Shown: positions 47,650 through 57,042, counted from the first letter of the stretch. The stretch is DNA of 64,000 bases from Sinomonas gamaensis (GCF_005876955.1 NZ_SSCL01000009.1:1-64000); one strand, 5' to 3'. Notes: generated from the letters alone by a model not told the origin. A program made the numbers and translations.

Positions 47650-48980
47650 GGCTCAGTAAGGCTGCGCAATTCGTCCGAGAGCCCGCCGGTCAGCTCGGCG
47701 ATGTCCGGAACGATGTCCGGGTCCGCCAGGACGGTCACTACCAGCTCTCCGGCGTAGGAGACCACGGCGAAGCAGACGCCCACGTTTCCTGGGGTGAGGG
47801 TGATCGGCACGATCGAAGCGATACGGTGCCCGGCAATACTGATCGACTCGGCCGGGCCCCGCATGTTGGAGAGGAACGTGTTCACGAGCCGCTGCCGGTC
47901 GATGTAGCGCTGGAAGACCCCCACGCGGGCCAACGCCCGGAAGACCACGCCAAGGGGACCGGCCGACGTTCCGCGCGCCTCCGCACCTCGTGCCGCCATT
48001 CTGCGGGCCACGGTCTGCTCCACGACGCGCTGCAGTCGAACCTCGGGATCCGGAGCGCTCGGCACTTCGACGGGGGCGACCCCGGCCGCATTGCCGAGCC
48101 GGCCCACGTCGGTCCCTCTTCCTGAGGAGATGGGCACGGACACCACGAACGGCCCGGGTGATTCGCCCCGGGAGCGAAGAACGGACGCCATCGCCCCCGC
48201 GACGGCCACAAGGATCAGGTCGTTGAGGGTGCAGCCGCGGGCGTGGGCCGCGTCGAGGATCTGTCTCAGGGGCAGGGTGACGGTCATGATGCGGCGGCGG
48301 GGACCCGTGGGCCGATTGAACGACGTCGGCGTGGCGCGCAGGCGGTGGCGTGATGAGAGCCCGAGCTCACGCAGACCGCGGAGGCCGCGGGCCAGTGCTG
48401 TCGGCGCGTGACGCAACGCGGCCACGCGGTGTAGCCAGGCCTCTCTGCCGAGCTCGCCTGGGCGAGGCAGTGGCTGCGGGAAGCGGTCGTGCTCAGGCTC
48501 CCGGCCGCCATCGCCCAGCGCGGCAAGGACGGCGAGCCCGTTCAAGCCATCCGCCATCGCATGATGCAGCACGAAGACCAGCGAGGGCGGCCCGCCGGAC
48601 GCATCCCGAATCCACCGAGCGGTCCAGGGCGGCCGGTCGGCAGGGAGACGCGTACAGGCCAGGCTGGCGGCGACGCGAAGGACTCCCTCGCGGCCGTCGG
48701 CGACGACCTCTTCAGAGAAGTGACGCGCCACGCTGAAGTCCGGGTCGTCTGCCCAGATCGGTCGCCCGCACCCCCGCGGCGTCTTGAGGAGGCGACGACG
48801 CAGGCGCGGCACCCGCCGGATCCGCTGGGCCAGGGCGGCCGAGATCTCAGCGAAGTCGGGGGCCGCGGCACCGTCTTCAGCGAACTCGAGGATCGCCGCC
48901 ATGTGCATCGGAACCGGGCCGCGGTCCGAGGCCATCACGGTCAGGTCGTTGGGCGTGACGCGATCGATGCTGGGCCGCAT
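47622..48980 (-). CDS. Wax ester synthase/diacylglycerol acyltransferase (WS/DGAT) family protein
   Basis: A 452-residue acyltransferase that would make triacylglycerol or wax esters from acyl-CoA. The catalytic HHxxxDG is VLHHAMADGLNGLAVLAALG. The N-terminal domain has PVPMHMAAILEFAEDG, and the C-terminal domain GNAAGVAPVEVP and FLSNMRGPAESISIAGHRI, the second conserved block (NxRGP). It probably acts at the membrane surface. It is convergent with the molybdoenzyme gene (28-bp overlap). The upstream region is a 430-bp non-coding gap. Confidence 0.9.
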   Translation of the reverse strand: MRPSIDRVTPNDLTVMASDRGPVPMHMAAILEFAEDGAAAPDFAEISAALAQRIRRVPRLRRRLLKTPRGCGRPIWADDPDFSVARHFSEEVVADGREGVLRVAASLACTRLPADRPPWTARWIRDASGGPPSLVFVLHHAMADGLNGLAVLAALGDGGREPEHDRFPQPLPRPGELGREAWLHRVAALRHAPTALARGLRGLRELGLSSRHRLRATPTSFNRPTGPRRRIMTVTLPLRQILDAAHARGCTLNDLILVAVAGAMASVLRSRGESPGPFVVSVPISSGRGTDVGRLGNAAGVAPVEVPSAPDPEVRLQRVVEQTVARRMAARGAEARGTSAGPLGVVFRALARVGVFQRYIDRQRLVNTFLSNMRGPAESISIAGHRIASIVPITLTPGNVGVCFAVVSYAGELVVTVLADPDIVPDIAELTGGLSDELRSLTEPYRTSTSTT

Positions 48981-49138
48981 GCTTCAGCTTGAGGCGCCCG
49001 GGCCTTCCACCCAAGTGCCGAACGGCCCGTTTCGTCTCGGGTTATCCACAACGCGCACCGCGCGGACGCCCACCTCCGGCATTGCCGCATGTTCGACATA
49101 TCGGAATCAAACGTCGGCGGGGACTCGATGAAAAACGA

Positions 49139-49190
49139 CCACCCCGCCTAGCCAGGCGGCAGAACCCAGGGGTTCTTATCGGCGGGGTGG
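49139..49190. other. Foldable element with nested hairpins
   Basis: CCACCCCGCC (49139-49148) pairs with GGCGGGGTGG (49181-49190). Inside, AGAACCC (49161-49167) pairs with GGGTTCT (49170-49176). An alternative small hairpin, CGCCT-AGCC-AGGCG (49145-49158), competes with the outer stem. It could be part of a small RNA, a riboswitch-like leader or a REP-type element; I could not match a known RNA family. Confidence 0.4.
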
Positions 49191-49374
49191 AACCTTTGCA
49201 GGCCCCACGATACCTGACCGGATCAGCGCCAAGGAGTAACACGTAGGCGTAGCCTGCCCGATGGCATCGTTCGAGTTCGACCACATGGCGCCGTCGTGCT
49301 TGACCTCGAATCAGTCACGCAATTCTTCCTCTCTTCGTCGCCCCTTCGGTCGCGGCCCCGTTCCTAACGTTCTT

Positions 49375-49391
49375 GTGACAAAAGCTGTCAC
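49375..49391. promoter_or_regulatory. Palindrome GTGACA-N5-TGTCAC before the lipoprotein gene
   Basis: A perfect inverted repeat with 6-bp arms and a 5-bp centre, 23 bp upstream of the lipoprotein GTG. It is a candidate regulator site; the protein is unknown. The spacing does not fit the CRP consensus. Confidence 0.45.
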
Positions 49392-49414
49392 TACTTGACG
49401 CTGGTGTTACTGGA

Positions 49415-50074
49415 GTGAATCGTGGGACTGTGACACGCCTTCTGCGCCCCGCGGTTCTTGCCTCCGCGCTGCTCGTCAGCGCCCTCTCCCTCTCCGCATG
49501 CGGCAATAACGCCACCGGCCAGACGAGCGCGAGCCCGAGCACGTCGAGCCCGACGACGTCCGCGTCGGCGTCCGCTTCGTCCTCACCGAGCGCGTCGGCG
49601 CCTTCGAGCACGACGGCGGCGCCCACGTCGAGCGCGAACGCTGGCGGACTTCCGGCGCGATGCGTCTCGACCCAGCTTTCGGCGTCCCTGGGTCAGGGGG
49701 CAGGCGGGGCCGCCGGCCACGTCTACGCGAAGATCGTGCTCACCAACACCGGCTCCACTCCGTGCCTCTTGAGTGGCTTCGCGGGCCTGTCCCTGACGAA
49801 CGGTCCCACCGGTGACCCCATCGGCGCTCCTGCGGACCGCGATACGTCCGCGGCCGTCGTCGACATCGTGTTGAACCCGGGGCAAGCCGGAGCCGCAGAC
49901 TTCGGCTACACCCAGCCCGGCCTCTACGCGGGAAGCTGCACCCAGGTCCAGGCCGCGGGCCTCCGCATCTACCCGCCGGAGGACTACGGCTCCCTCTTCA
50001 TCGCCGACCCGCAGACTGCGTGCAGCGAGGCGGGCATCCACCTCCTGACCCTCAAGGCCTTCCAGCCGATGTAG
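49415..50074 (+). CDS. DUF4232 domain lipoprotein
   Basis: A 219-residue exported lipoprotein. The signal sequence (LLRPAVLASALLVSALS) ends in LSACGNN, so the protein is lipidated at the Cys. A Ser/Thr/Ala/Pro linker of about 45 residues follows, then a beta-rich domain: LPARCVSTQLSASLGQG, HVYAKIVLTNTGSTPCLLSG and TQPGLYAGSCTQVQAAGLRI. The Cys pattern and the NTG-x-PCxLSG segment are those of DUF4232. The function is unknown. The GTG at 49415 is close to TGGA; a second GTG five codons later is possible. Confidence 0.85.
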   Translation: MNRGTVTRLLRPAVLASALLVSALSLSACGNNATGQTSASPSTSSPTTSASASASSSPSASAPSSTTAAPTSSANAGGLPARCVSTQLSASLGQGAGGAAGHVYAKIVLTNTGSTPCLLSGFAGLSLTNGPTGDPIGAPADRDTSAAVVDIVLNPGQAGAADFGYTQPGLYAGSCTQVQAAGLRIYPPEDYGSLFIADPQTACSEAGIHLLTLKAFQPM

Positions 50075-50111
50075 CCGTTATTCTGTCGGGCGGGTGGAGG
50101 ATGATGGTCCC

Positions 50112-53100
50112 ATGACGCCCGGAAACGCTCCCGCCCCCACGGCTGGGGTGCTCGAGCGCTTCGGCGCGGCCACCCGCGAGTGGTTCCTGGGGGCGTTCCG
50201 CGAGCCCACCCCGGCTCAGGCGGGCGCCTGGGAGGCGATCTCGTCGGGTCGGCACGCCCTCGTTGTGGCCCCGACAGGCTCCGGCAAGACCCTCGCCGCT
50301 TTCCTCTGGTCCCTTGACCGCCTCATGCGGCACGAGTCAGCAGCCCCCGCCCAAGAGGCCGACGACGACGGTGCGCTGCCGGGGTTGGCCCGCCCCCGCC
50401 GTCGTGCGTCCAAGAGCAAGAACCTCACCAAGGTCCTCTATATCTCGCCGCTCAAGGCGCTCGGTGTGGACGTGGAGCGCAACCTGCGCGCCCCGCTCAT
50501 CGGGATCTCCCAGACGGCGCGGCGGCTCGGTTCCCCCGTCCCAGACGTGAGCGTTGGCGTGCGCTCTGGTGACACCTCGGCGTCCGATCGGCGCGCACTG
50601 TTGAGCAGTCCCCCGGACATCCTCATCACCACGCCGGAATCCTTGTACCTCATGCTGACGTCGCAAGCACGAGAGACCCTCGCGGGCGTCGAGACGGTCA
50701 TTGTGGACGAGGTGCATGCGGTCGCGGGCACGAAGCGCGGCGCCCACCTCGCCGTCTCGCTCGAACGGCTCGACGCGGTTCTGCCGAAGCCGGCGCAACG
50801 CATCGGGCTCTCGGCAACGGTAGAGCCGCGGGAGATCGTCGCGCAGTTCCTCGCGGGGCAGGCTCCCTGCGAGATCGTGGCCCCACCCGCCGCGAAGACC
50901 TGGGAGCTCACGGTGACTGTGCCTGTGGAGGACATGAGCGACCTTCAGGCCGCAGCCGCCGCCCACGACACTGGTCCGGCGACCGGCCTCCAGCCGCAGG
51001 CCTCGATCTGGCCGCATGTGGAGGAGAAGATCGTCGACCTCATCCTCGCGAACCGCTCGACGATCGTCTTCTCGAACTCACGTCGACTGGCCGAACGGCT
51101 CACCGGGCGGCTCAACGAGATCTATGGCGAGCGGCAGCTCGCGGCGTCGGTCTGGGACGAGCCGGTTCCCGAGAAGCCCGCCACGAGGACGCCCGCGGAG
51201 ATGATGGCGCAAGCGGGCCAGACGGCGGGTGCGGACCCCGTGCTGGCGCGCGCACACCACGGCTCGGTGTCGAAGGAGCAGCGCGCCCAGATCGAGGACG
51301 ATCTCAAGTCTGGGCGGCTGCGGTGCGTCGTTGCGACGAGCAGTCTGGAGCTCGGGATCGACATGGGACTCGTGGACCTCGTGATCCAGGTGGAGTCGCC
51401 GCCGTCGGTCGCCTCCGGGCTGCAGCGCGTGGGTCGGGCGGGGCACCAGGTCGGCGAAGTGAGCCAGGGTGTCCTGTTCCCGAAGCACCGAGCGGACCTC
51501 GTTCACACGGCAATCACCGTCGAGCGCATGCTCGCGGGTCAGATCGAGGCGCTCCGCATCCCGGCGAATCCGCTCGACATCCTGGCCCAGCAGACCGTGG
51601 CAGCGACAGCACTGGGGCCCGTTGACGTCGAGGAGTGGTTCGACGTGGTGCGCCGTTCGGCGCCGTTCGCGACCCTGCCACGCTCGGCGTTCGAGGCCAC
51701 GCTCGACCTCCTGTCCGGCAAGTACCCGAGCGACGAGTTCGCCGAGCTGCGTCCTCGCATCATCTGGGACCGGGACGAGGGCACGATCGAGGGCCGGCCG
51801 GGGGCACAGAGGCTCGCTGTGACGTCGGGCGGAACGATCCCCGACCGCGGGCTGTTCGGCGTGTACATCGTGGGCACGGAAGAGGAGGGATCGGCACGGG
51901 AGGCCGCGCGCGGCGGGCGCCGCGTGGGCGAGCTCGACGAGGAGATGGTCTACGAATCGCGGGTGGGCGACGTGTTCGCGCTCGGCGCCACGAGCTGGAA
52001 GATCGAGGACATCACGCACGACCGCGTCCTCGTCTCCCCTGCGTTCGGCCAGCCGGGCAAGCTCCCCTTCTGGAAGGGCGACGGCGTGGGCAGGCCCGTT
52101 GAGCTGGGCCGCGCCCTGGGTGCGTTCCAGCGAGAGGTCTCGGGCGCGGACCGCGAGCGGGCGCTCGGCCGGATCGAGGCAGCGGGCCTCGACGCGTTTG
52201 CAGCCAGCAACCTCCTCCAGTACCTCGACGAGCAGAAGCAGGCCACGTCCGTGGTGCCGAGCGACCGGACCCTCGTGGTGGAGCGGTTCCAGGACGAGCT
52301 CGGCGACTGGCGCGTGGTGCTGCATTCCCCCTTCGGCATGCCCGTTCACGCGCCGTGGGCGCTTGCAATCGGCCAACGGCTGAGCCAGCGCTACGGCGTG
52401 GACGGCTCGGCGATGGCGGCCGACGACGGCATCGTCCTGCGCGTGCCCATGATGGAGGACGAGCCGCCGGGGGCGGAGCTGTTCGTGTTCGAGCCGGAGG
52501 AGCTCGAGGGAATCGTCACCGACGAAGTGGGCGGCTCAGCGCTCTTCGCGGCTCGCTTCCGCGAATGCGCGGCGAGGGCGCTCCTGCTCCCCCGACAGAA
52601 CCCCGCGAAGCGCCAGCCCCTCTGGCAGCAGCGGCAGCGCGCGTCCCAGCTGCTCGACGTCGCGAAGAAATACCCGCAGTTCCCCATCATCCTCGAGGCC
52701 GTGCGCGAGTGCCTCCAGGACGTCTACGACCTGCCGGCCCTCAAGGACGTGGCCGCCGCAATGCAACGGCGCGAGCTCCGGCTCGTTGAGACGACTACGC
52801 CGCAGCCGTCCCCGTTCGCAAGGTCGCTCCTCTTCGGCTACGTGGCCCAGTTCCTGTACGAGGGCGATTCGCCCCTCGCCGAGCGCCGCGCCGCCGCCCT
52901 GTCCCTCGACTCGACGCTCCTCAACGAACTCCTCGGCCGCGCCGAGCTGAGCGAACTGCTCGACTCGAAAGTCATCGAGCAGACCGAACGCGAGCTGCAG
53001 CGGCTGGCTGAGGACCGCAAGCTCGCCGGGGTCGAGGGCACAGCGGACCTGTTGAGGCTTCTGGGCCCGCTGTCGGTCGCGGAAGTCGCCGAGCGCCTCC

Positions 53101-54917
53101 GGGAGTCCGAGGACGGAGACGCGGGCACGTATCTCGACGACTTGGTGGCCAGCAAGCGCGCCCTCGCCGTCTCGATCGCCGGAAACGAGCGCTACGCCGC
53201 GATCGAGGACGCGTCCAGGCTCCGGGACGCCCTCGGCGTCCCGCTCCCCATCGGCGTCCCGCTCGCCTTCATCGAGCCGGTCGCGGATCCACTGGGTGAC
53301 CTCGTCGGCCGCTACGCCCGCACCCACGGTCCGTTCACCGCAGGCGAGGCGGCGGCGCGGCTGGGACTCGGGGTCGCCGTCGTCCATTCGACCCTCAAGC
53401 GGCTCGCCGCGGACGGCCGGGTCATCGAGGGGACGTTCCGGCCCGCGACGGGGGACGCGCCCAAGACCGGGCAGGCCGGCGAATGGTGCGACGCGGAGGT
53501 GCTGCGGAGGATCCGGCGGCGGTCGCTCGCGGCATTGCGGGCTGACGTCGAGCCCGTGGACCAGCCCACTTTCGCGCGGTTCCTCGCGGCGTGGCAGCAC
53601 ATCGGCGAGGAGGGGCGCGGGTCACTGCGGGGGCATGACGGCGTGCTGACCGTCGTCGACCAGCTCGCCGGGGTGCCGATCCCGGCCAGCGCCTGGGAGT
53701 CCCTGGTCCTGCGGCGGCGAGTCTCCGACTACTCGCCCTCGCTGCTCGACGAGCTCATGGCCAGCGGCGAGATCCTGTGGACCGGCGCGGGCGCGATCCC
53801 TGGGAACGACGGCTGGGTCAGCCTGCACCTCGCGGATTCCGCACCGCTGACGCTCTCGCCCGATCCAGACTTCACGCCCGACGACGCCCAGCAGCGCCTC
53901 CTCGATTTCCTCGCCGGTGGCGGAGGCTACTTCTTCCGGCAGCTTGCCGAAGCAGCCGGGGGCCCGGACTCTGTGCTGACCGACGAGGCCGCGATGCAGG
54001 CGCTCTGGGACCTCGTGTGGGCGGGCCGGGTCACCGGCGACACCTTCGCACCCGTGCGGGCAATGCTCGACGGCGGCCACACGGCCCACCGTCAGCCCTC
54101 CCGCACGCCGCGGGCCCGGACGTACGGCGGAGGCCGAGGGGCCTCTCTGCGCGGGGGTCGCCTTCCGCGCGTTGGGCGTCTTGGCGCCGTCGCCGGGCTC
54201 GGCTTCGACGCTCCCTCCACCGCGGCTCCGCCCATGGCCGCCGGCCGCTGGTCGGCGGTGCCGCAGGTCCAGCTCGACCCGACCATCAAGACCCACGCCC
54301 TCGCCGAGCTGCTCATGGACCGGTACGGCGTGCTCACCCGCGGATCGGTCATGGCTGAGGATGTGACGGGCGGATTCGGGCTGCTCTACAAGGTGCTGTC
54401 GCGGCTCGAGGAAGCCGGGAAGTGCCGCCGCGGCTACTTCGTGGAGAAGCTCGGGGCCGCACAGTTCGCCGTCCCTGCGACCGTCGACCGGCTCCGCTCC
54501 TACTCTCGGGACGACGTGTCCGAGCAGGACGGCCCCTCCCGGCCACGACGAAGCCTCGCCCTCGCCGCAACGGACCCCGCCAACCCCTACGGCGCCGCCC
54601 TCGCCTGGCCGGAGGTCGCCGACGCCGCTACAGGTCACCGCCCGGGGCGGAAGGCCGGCGCGCTCGTGGTGATGGTCGACGGCGGCCTGGCCCTCTATGT
54701 GGAGCGCGGCGGCAAGACACTGCTCGCCTTCACGGACGACCCCGAGGTGCTGGGTCCTGCGGCCGAGGCGCTCGTCGGGGTTGTCCGATCGGGCGCCGTC
54801 GACAAGCTCGTCATGGAGAAGGTCAACGGACGGGACCTGCTCGACACGCCCCTGGCCCACGCCCTCACCTCCGCGGGCGCCTACTCGACGCCACGAGGAG
54901 TGCGGATCCGTGCCTGA
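50112..54917 (+). CDS. lhr: Lhr-type ATP-dependent helicase (full-length, with C-terminal domain)
   Basis: A 1601-residue superfamily-2 3'-5' DNA helicase of the Lhr family, involved in DNA repair. Walker A is VVAPTGSGKTLAAF, the DEVH box VIVDEVHAVAGTKRGAHLAV, motif III GLSATVEP, and domain-2 motifs CVVATSSLELGIDMGLVDLV and SGLQRVGRAGHQVGE. The Lhr core is followed by several winged-helix-like C-terminal domains. ATG 50112 is preceded by GGAGG at 12 bases; GTG 50094 is an alternative. It overlaps the nei2 gene by 8 bp, the same gene pair that I recall adjacent in Mycobacterium tuberculosis. Confidence 0.94.
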   Translation: MTPGNAPAPTAGVLERFGAATREWFLGAFREPTPAQAGAWEAISSGRHALVVAPTGSGKTLAAFLWSLDRLMRHESAAPAQEADDDGALPGLARPRRRASKSKNLTKVLYISPLKALGVDVERNLRAPLIGISQTARRLGSPVPDVSVGVRSGDTSASDRRALLSSPPDILITTPESLYLMLTSQARETLAGVETVIVDEVHAVAGTKRGAHLAVSLERLDAVLPKPAQRIGLSATVEPREIVAQFLAGQAPCEIVAPPAAKTWELTVTVPVEDMSDLQAAAAAHDTGPATGLQPQASIWPHVEEKIVDLILANRSTIVFSNSRRLAERLTGRLNEIYGERQLAASVWDEPVPEKPATRTPAEMMAQAGQTAGADPVLARAHHGSVSKEQRAQIEDDLKSGRLRCVVATSSLELGIDMGLVDLVIQVESPPSVASGLQRVGRAGHQVGEVSQGVLFPKHRADLVHTAITVERMLAGQIEALRIPANPLDILAQQTVAATALGPVDVEEWFDVVRRSAPFATLPRSAFEATLDLLSGKYPSDEFAELRPRIIWDRDEGTIEGRPGAQRLAVTSGGTIPDRGLFGVYIVGTEEEGSAREAARGGRRVGELDEEMVYESRVGDVFALGATSWKIEDITHDRVLVSPAFGQPGKLPFWKGDGVGRPVELGRALGAFQREVSGADRERALGRIEAAGLDAFAASNLLQYLDEQKQATSVVPSDRTLVVERFQDELGDWRVVLHSPFGMPVHAPWALAIGQRLSQRYGVDGSAMAADDGIVLRVPMMEDEPPGAELFVFEPEELEGIVTDEVGGSALFAARFRECAARALLLPRQNPAKRQPLWQQRQRASQLLDVAKKYPQFPIILEAVRECLQDVYDLPALKDVAAAMQRRELRLVETTTPQPSPFARSLLFGYVAQFLYEGDSPLAERRAAALSLDSTLLNELLGRAELSELLDSKVIEQTERELQRLAEDRKLAGVEGTADLLRLLGPLSVAEVAERLRESEDGDAGTYLDDLVASKRALAVSIAGNERYAAIEDASRLRDALGVPLPIGVPLAFIEPVADPLGDLVGRYARTHGPFTAGEAAARLGLGVAVVHSTLKRLAADGRVIEGTFRPATGDAPKTGQAGEWCDAEVLRRIRRRSLAALRADVEPVDQPTFARFLAAWQHIGEEGRGSLRGHDGVLTVVDQLAGVPIPASAWESLVLRRRVSDYSPSLLDELMASGEILWTGAGAIPGNDGWVSLHLADSAPLTLSPDPDFTPDDAQQRLLDFLAGGGGYFFRQLAEAAGGPDSVLTDEAAMQALWDLVWAGRVTGDTFAPVRAMLDGGHTAHRQPSRTPRARTYGGGRGASLRGGRLPRVGRLGAVAGLGFDAPSTAAPPMAAGRWSAVPQVQLDPTIKTHALAELLMDRYGVLTRGSVMAEDVTGGFGLLYKVLSRLEEAGKCRRGYFVEKLGAAQFAVPATVDRLRSYSRDDVSEQDGPSRPRRSLALAATDPANPYGAALAWPEVADAATGHRPGRKAGALVVMVDGGLALYVERGGKTLLAFTDDPEVLGPAAEALVGVVRSGAVDKLVMEKVNGRDLLDTPLAHALTSAGAYSTPRGVRIRA

Positions 54918-55713
54918 AGGCGATAACGTCTGGCAGGCCGCCACCCGCATGCACGCCGCCCTCGCTGGGAAGCGGCTCACGCAGTCCGACTTCCGGGTCC
55001 CCGCGTTCGCGACCCTCGACCTCACCGGCTGGACCGTCCTCGAGGTCGTGTCTCGGGGAAAGCACCTGCTGCACCGTCTGGCCGCCCCCGACGGCGAAGG
55101 CCCACTCAGCATCCACTCGCACCTCAAGATGGAGGGGAGCTGGCAGGTCTACGGGCCGGGCGAGCGATGGAGGAAACCGGCCCATACAGCGCGGGCTGTG
55201 CTCAGAGCTGAGGACGGTGTCAGCGCCGTCGGCTTCTCTCTCGGCGTGCTCGAGGTGATCCCGACCGCGGAGGAAGGCACCGTCGTCGGCCATCTCGGGC
55301 CCGATCTGCTCGGGCCGGACTGGGACCCGGCCCAAGCGGAGGCGAACCTGCGAGCGCAACCGGATCGCGCCGTCGGCCTCGCGCTCCTGGACCAGCGAAA
55401 CCTCGCTGGGATCGGGAACATCTACCGGAACGAGCTGTGCTTCCTCGCGCGGGTCCACCCTGCGGCGCCGGTTTCTGCGGTGCGGGACCTCCCGGGTCTC
55501 ATCGCGACCGCCAAGCGGCTGCTCGAGGCGAACAAGGGCCGCTCGCGGAACACGACCGGCGGATTCGGGCCGCGGAATGATTCGTGGGTGTACGGTCGGG
55601 CCGGGCAGCCCTGCCTGCGCTGCCACACGCGGATCCAGCACGGGACCCTCGGCGAGGACGTGCAGCGGGAGCGGGACATCTACTTCTGCCCGCGCTGCCA
55701 GCCCGCGCCGTGA
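54910..55713 (+). CDS. nei2: Fpg/Nei family DNA glycosylase (Nei2-like endonuclease VIII)
   Basis: Removes oxidised bases and nicks the abasic site. The protein starts PEGDNVWQAATRMHAALAGK, with the N-terminal Pro that acts as nucleophile after Met removal and the following Glu. The helix-two-turn-helix is LLDQRNLAGIGNIYRNELCF, and the C-terminal zinc finger is CLRCHTRIQHG plus IYFCPRCQP. Length (267 aa) is normal. GTG 54910 has GAGGAG upstream and overlaps the lhr stop, so the helicase and glycosylase are co-translated. Confidence 0.93.
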   Translation: MPEGDNVWQAATRMHAALAGKRLTQSDFRVPAFATLDLTGWTVLEVVSRGKHLLHRLAAPDGEGPLSIHSHLKMEGSWQVYGPGERWRKPAHTARAVLRAEDGVSAVGFSLGVLEVIPTAEEGTVVGHLGPDLLGPDWDPAQAEANLRAQPDRAVGLALLDQRNLAGIGNIYRNELCFLARVHPAAPVSAVRDLPGLIATAKRLLEANKGRSRNTTGGFGPRNDSWVYGRAGQPCLRCHTRIQHGTLGEDVQRERDIYFCPRCQPAP

Positions 55714-55717
55714 TGCG

Positions 55718-56440
55718 TCAGGCGTAGATGTCCGCGAGCCACTCGGTCCACGCCGCGGTGTTCGCCTGCCCGCGCTCGGCTCGTTCCTCCGGGGTGGCGC
55801 CGTCGAGCGAGAAATCGTGGACGGTGAGGCCCACGCGGTCGCCGAACGCGTTGCGGCCGAAGACTCGGATGAGCGCATTCTCGGTGCGCAGGCCGAGGAA
55901 ATTGTCGTTGCGGAAATCGATGGTGGTCTCGATGTGGTCCGGCGCAACGACGTTGAGGGTGGGGAGGGGTAGTTCGCGCTTCTCACCCGCGATCGAGGCG
56001 TCGAGGCCGAGGTGCTTTACCAACCGCTCGAAGGCGTCGGGCTCCGCGGCCGCATCGGGGCCGCGAACCTCGCTGTAGGCGACGGCGCGTCCGTCGAAGT
56101 GCTCGAGGTACTGGCCGAGGGTGTGGAGGTAGAAGACGGTGTGCTTGGCGGCGCCGTCGTACTGCTGCTCCCAGTTGTCCGTCATCACCCCGGAGTGGAC
56201 GTAGTGCAGGTAGGTGCCGTCCGGGCCTGGGGTGAGAACGTGCTCGAGCTGGTTGTACCAGCCGTCCGGCCCCTCCATGCGGGACACGAGGTGCTTGGGG
56301 TAGTCGTCGACGGTCCGGACGGCCGGCCACTGCTCAGTGGGGAACATCCAGGCGGATGTGTTTTCGGTGACGGCCTTCCAGATCTGCTCGGGCGTTGCCT
56401 TGATGAGGACGTCCTGGACGATCTCGAATTCGTGGCTCAT
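55718..56440 (-). CDS. SRPBCC (AHSA1-like) domain protein
   Basis: A 240-residue START-superfamily protein. The opening FEIVQDVLIKATPEQIWKAV and the strands that follow (DGWYNQLEHVLTPGPDGTYL, TVHDFSLDGATPEER) fit the Aha1/SRPBCC helix-grip fold that binds hydrophobic ligands. The specific ligand is unknown. The gene is translationally coupled to the ArsR-type regulator (ATGA at 56437-56440), a very common pairing of AHSA1-like and ArsR genes. It ends 4 bp from the convergent nei2 stop. Confidence 0.87.
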   Translation of the reverse strand: MSHEFEIVQDVLIKATPEQIWKAVTENTSAWMFPTEQWPAVRTVDDYPKHLVSRMEGPDGWYNQLEHVLTPGPDGTYLHYVHSGVMTDNWEQQYDGAAKHTVFYLHTLGQYLEHFDGRAVAYSEVRGPDAAAEPDAFERLVKHLGLDASIAGEKRELPLPTLNVVAPDHIETTIDFRNDNFLGLRTENALIRVFGRNAFGDRVGLTVHDFSLDGATPEERAERGQANTAAWTEWLADIYA

Positions 56441-57042
56441 GGCTGAATCTCCTCGTGGGGTTCCGTTTTGAGACTGGGGTGGAGCGCGACGACGAGCCGG
56501 TGCCTGCGGCCGCCGGGCGCGTGGGGTTCGTGGTACTTCGCGGCGAGGCGGGCCATCTCGCGGCCCAGCTCCTCGACGAAGGCGGCACGGGACGAGGCGG
56601 AGGCGAAGGTGATCTCCCCGTCGACCGCGAAGGTCGCCAGCTGCTGTTTCGCCGCCGTCGCGCCGCTGATCAGACGGCCGACCTCGTGGACCATTCGCGC
56701 GGCGAGTGCCAAGAGCCAGTACGCGCTGAAGCGGTCGCGGAGGCCGATGGGGTCCGGCTCCACCGCTGCGAGCGCGGCCGGCGAGATGACGTAGGCCGCC
56801 GCCGTTGCCTGCAGCACGCGCTCCATGACGTTGCCCTTGCGCCGCTCCTCGACGAGCTCCACGAGACCGTGCTCCTCAAGGGCGCGCAGGTGGTAGTTCA
56901 CCTTCTGGCGGGGAAGGCCGACCTTCGCGGCGAGGCCGGCCGCCGAGGACGGTTCCGCGAGCTCGCGCAGGAGTGTGGCCCGGAGCGGATCCAGACTCAC
57001 GGCGGCCGCAGCCGCGTCCTCGATGACGATGACCTCTTGCAT
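56437..57042 (-). CDS. ArsR-type winged-helix transcriptional regulator
   Basis: A 201-residue regulator. The N-terminal winged helix is LDPLRATLLRELAEPSSAAG and AAKVGLPRQKVNYHLRALEE with the wing LVELVEERRKGNVMERVLQA. The C-terminal half is helical and larger than in metal-sensing ArsR proteins, without Cys ligands, so it probably senses a small molecule. The ATG at 57042 follows CACACT by 6 bases, with TTGACA farther upstream, so its transcript is likely leaderless. A palindrome covers the -35 region, implying autoregulation. It is co-translated with the SRPBCC gene. Confidence 0.87.
   Translation of the reverse strand: MQEVIVIEDAAAAAVSLDPLRATLLRELAEPSSAAGLAAKVGLPRQKVNYHLRALEEHGLVELVEERRKGNVMERVLQATAAAYVISPAALAAVEPDPIGLRDRFSAYWLLALAARMVHEVGRLISGATAAKQQLATFAVDGEITFASASSRAAFVEELGREMARLAAKYHEPHAPGGRRHRLVVALHPSLKTEPHEEIQP

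Larger units (their letters stand above)
48981..49414. other. 434-bp intergenic region with structured DNA
   Basis: No convincing gene on either strand. It holds a perfect DnaA-box-like TTATCCACA (49042-49050), a 52-nt foldable element (49139-49190) and a GTGACA/TGTCAC palindrome (49375-49391) near the lipoprotein start. The region probably carries the promoters of the acyltransferase gene (minus) and the lipoprotein gene (plus). Confidence 0.5.

Noticed and set aside
49042-49050. Perfect DnaA box TTATCCACA as a sign of a replication origin
   Set aside because: Only one box, with no cluster, no dnaA/dnaN/parAB genes and no AT-rich unwinding region nearby. It may be chance or a DnaA-regulated promoter.
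49375-49391. GTGACA/TGTCAC palindrome as a CRP site
   Set aside because: The distance between TGTGA and TCAC is larger than the N6 of the CRP consensus.
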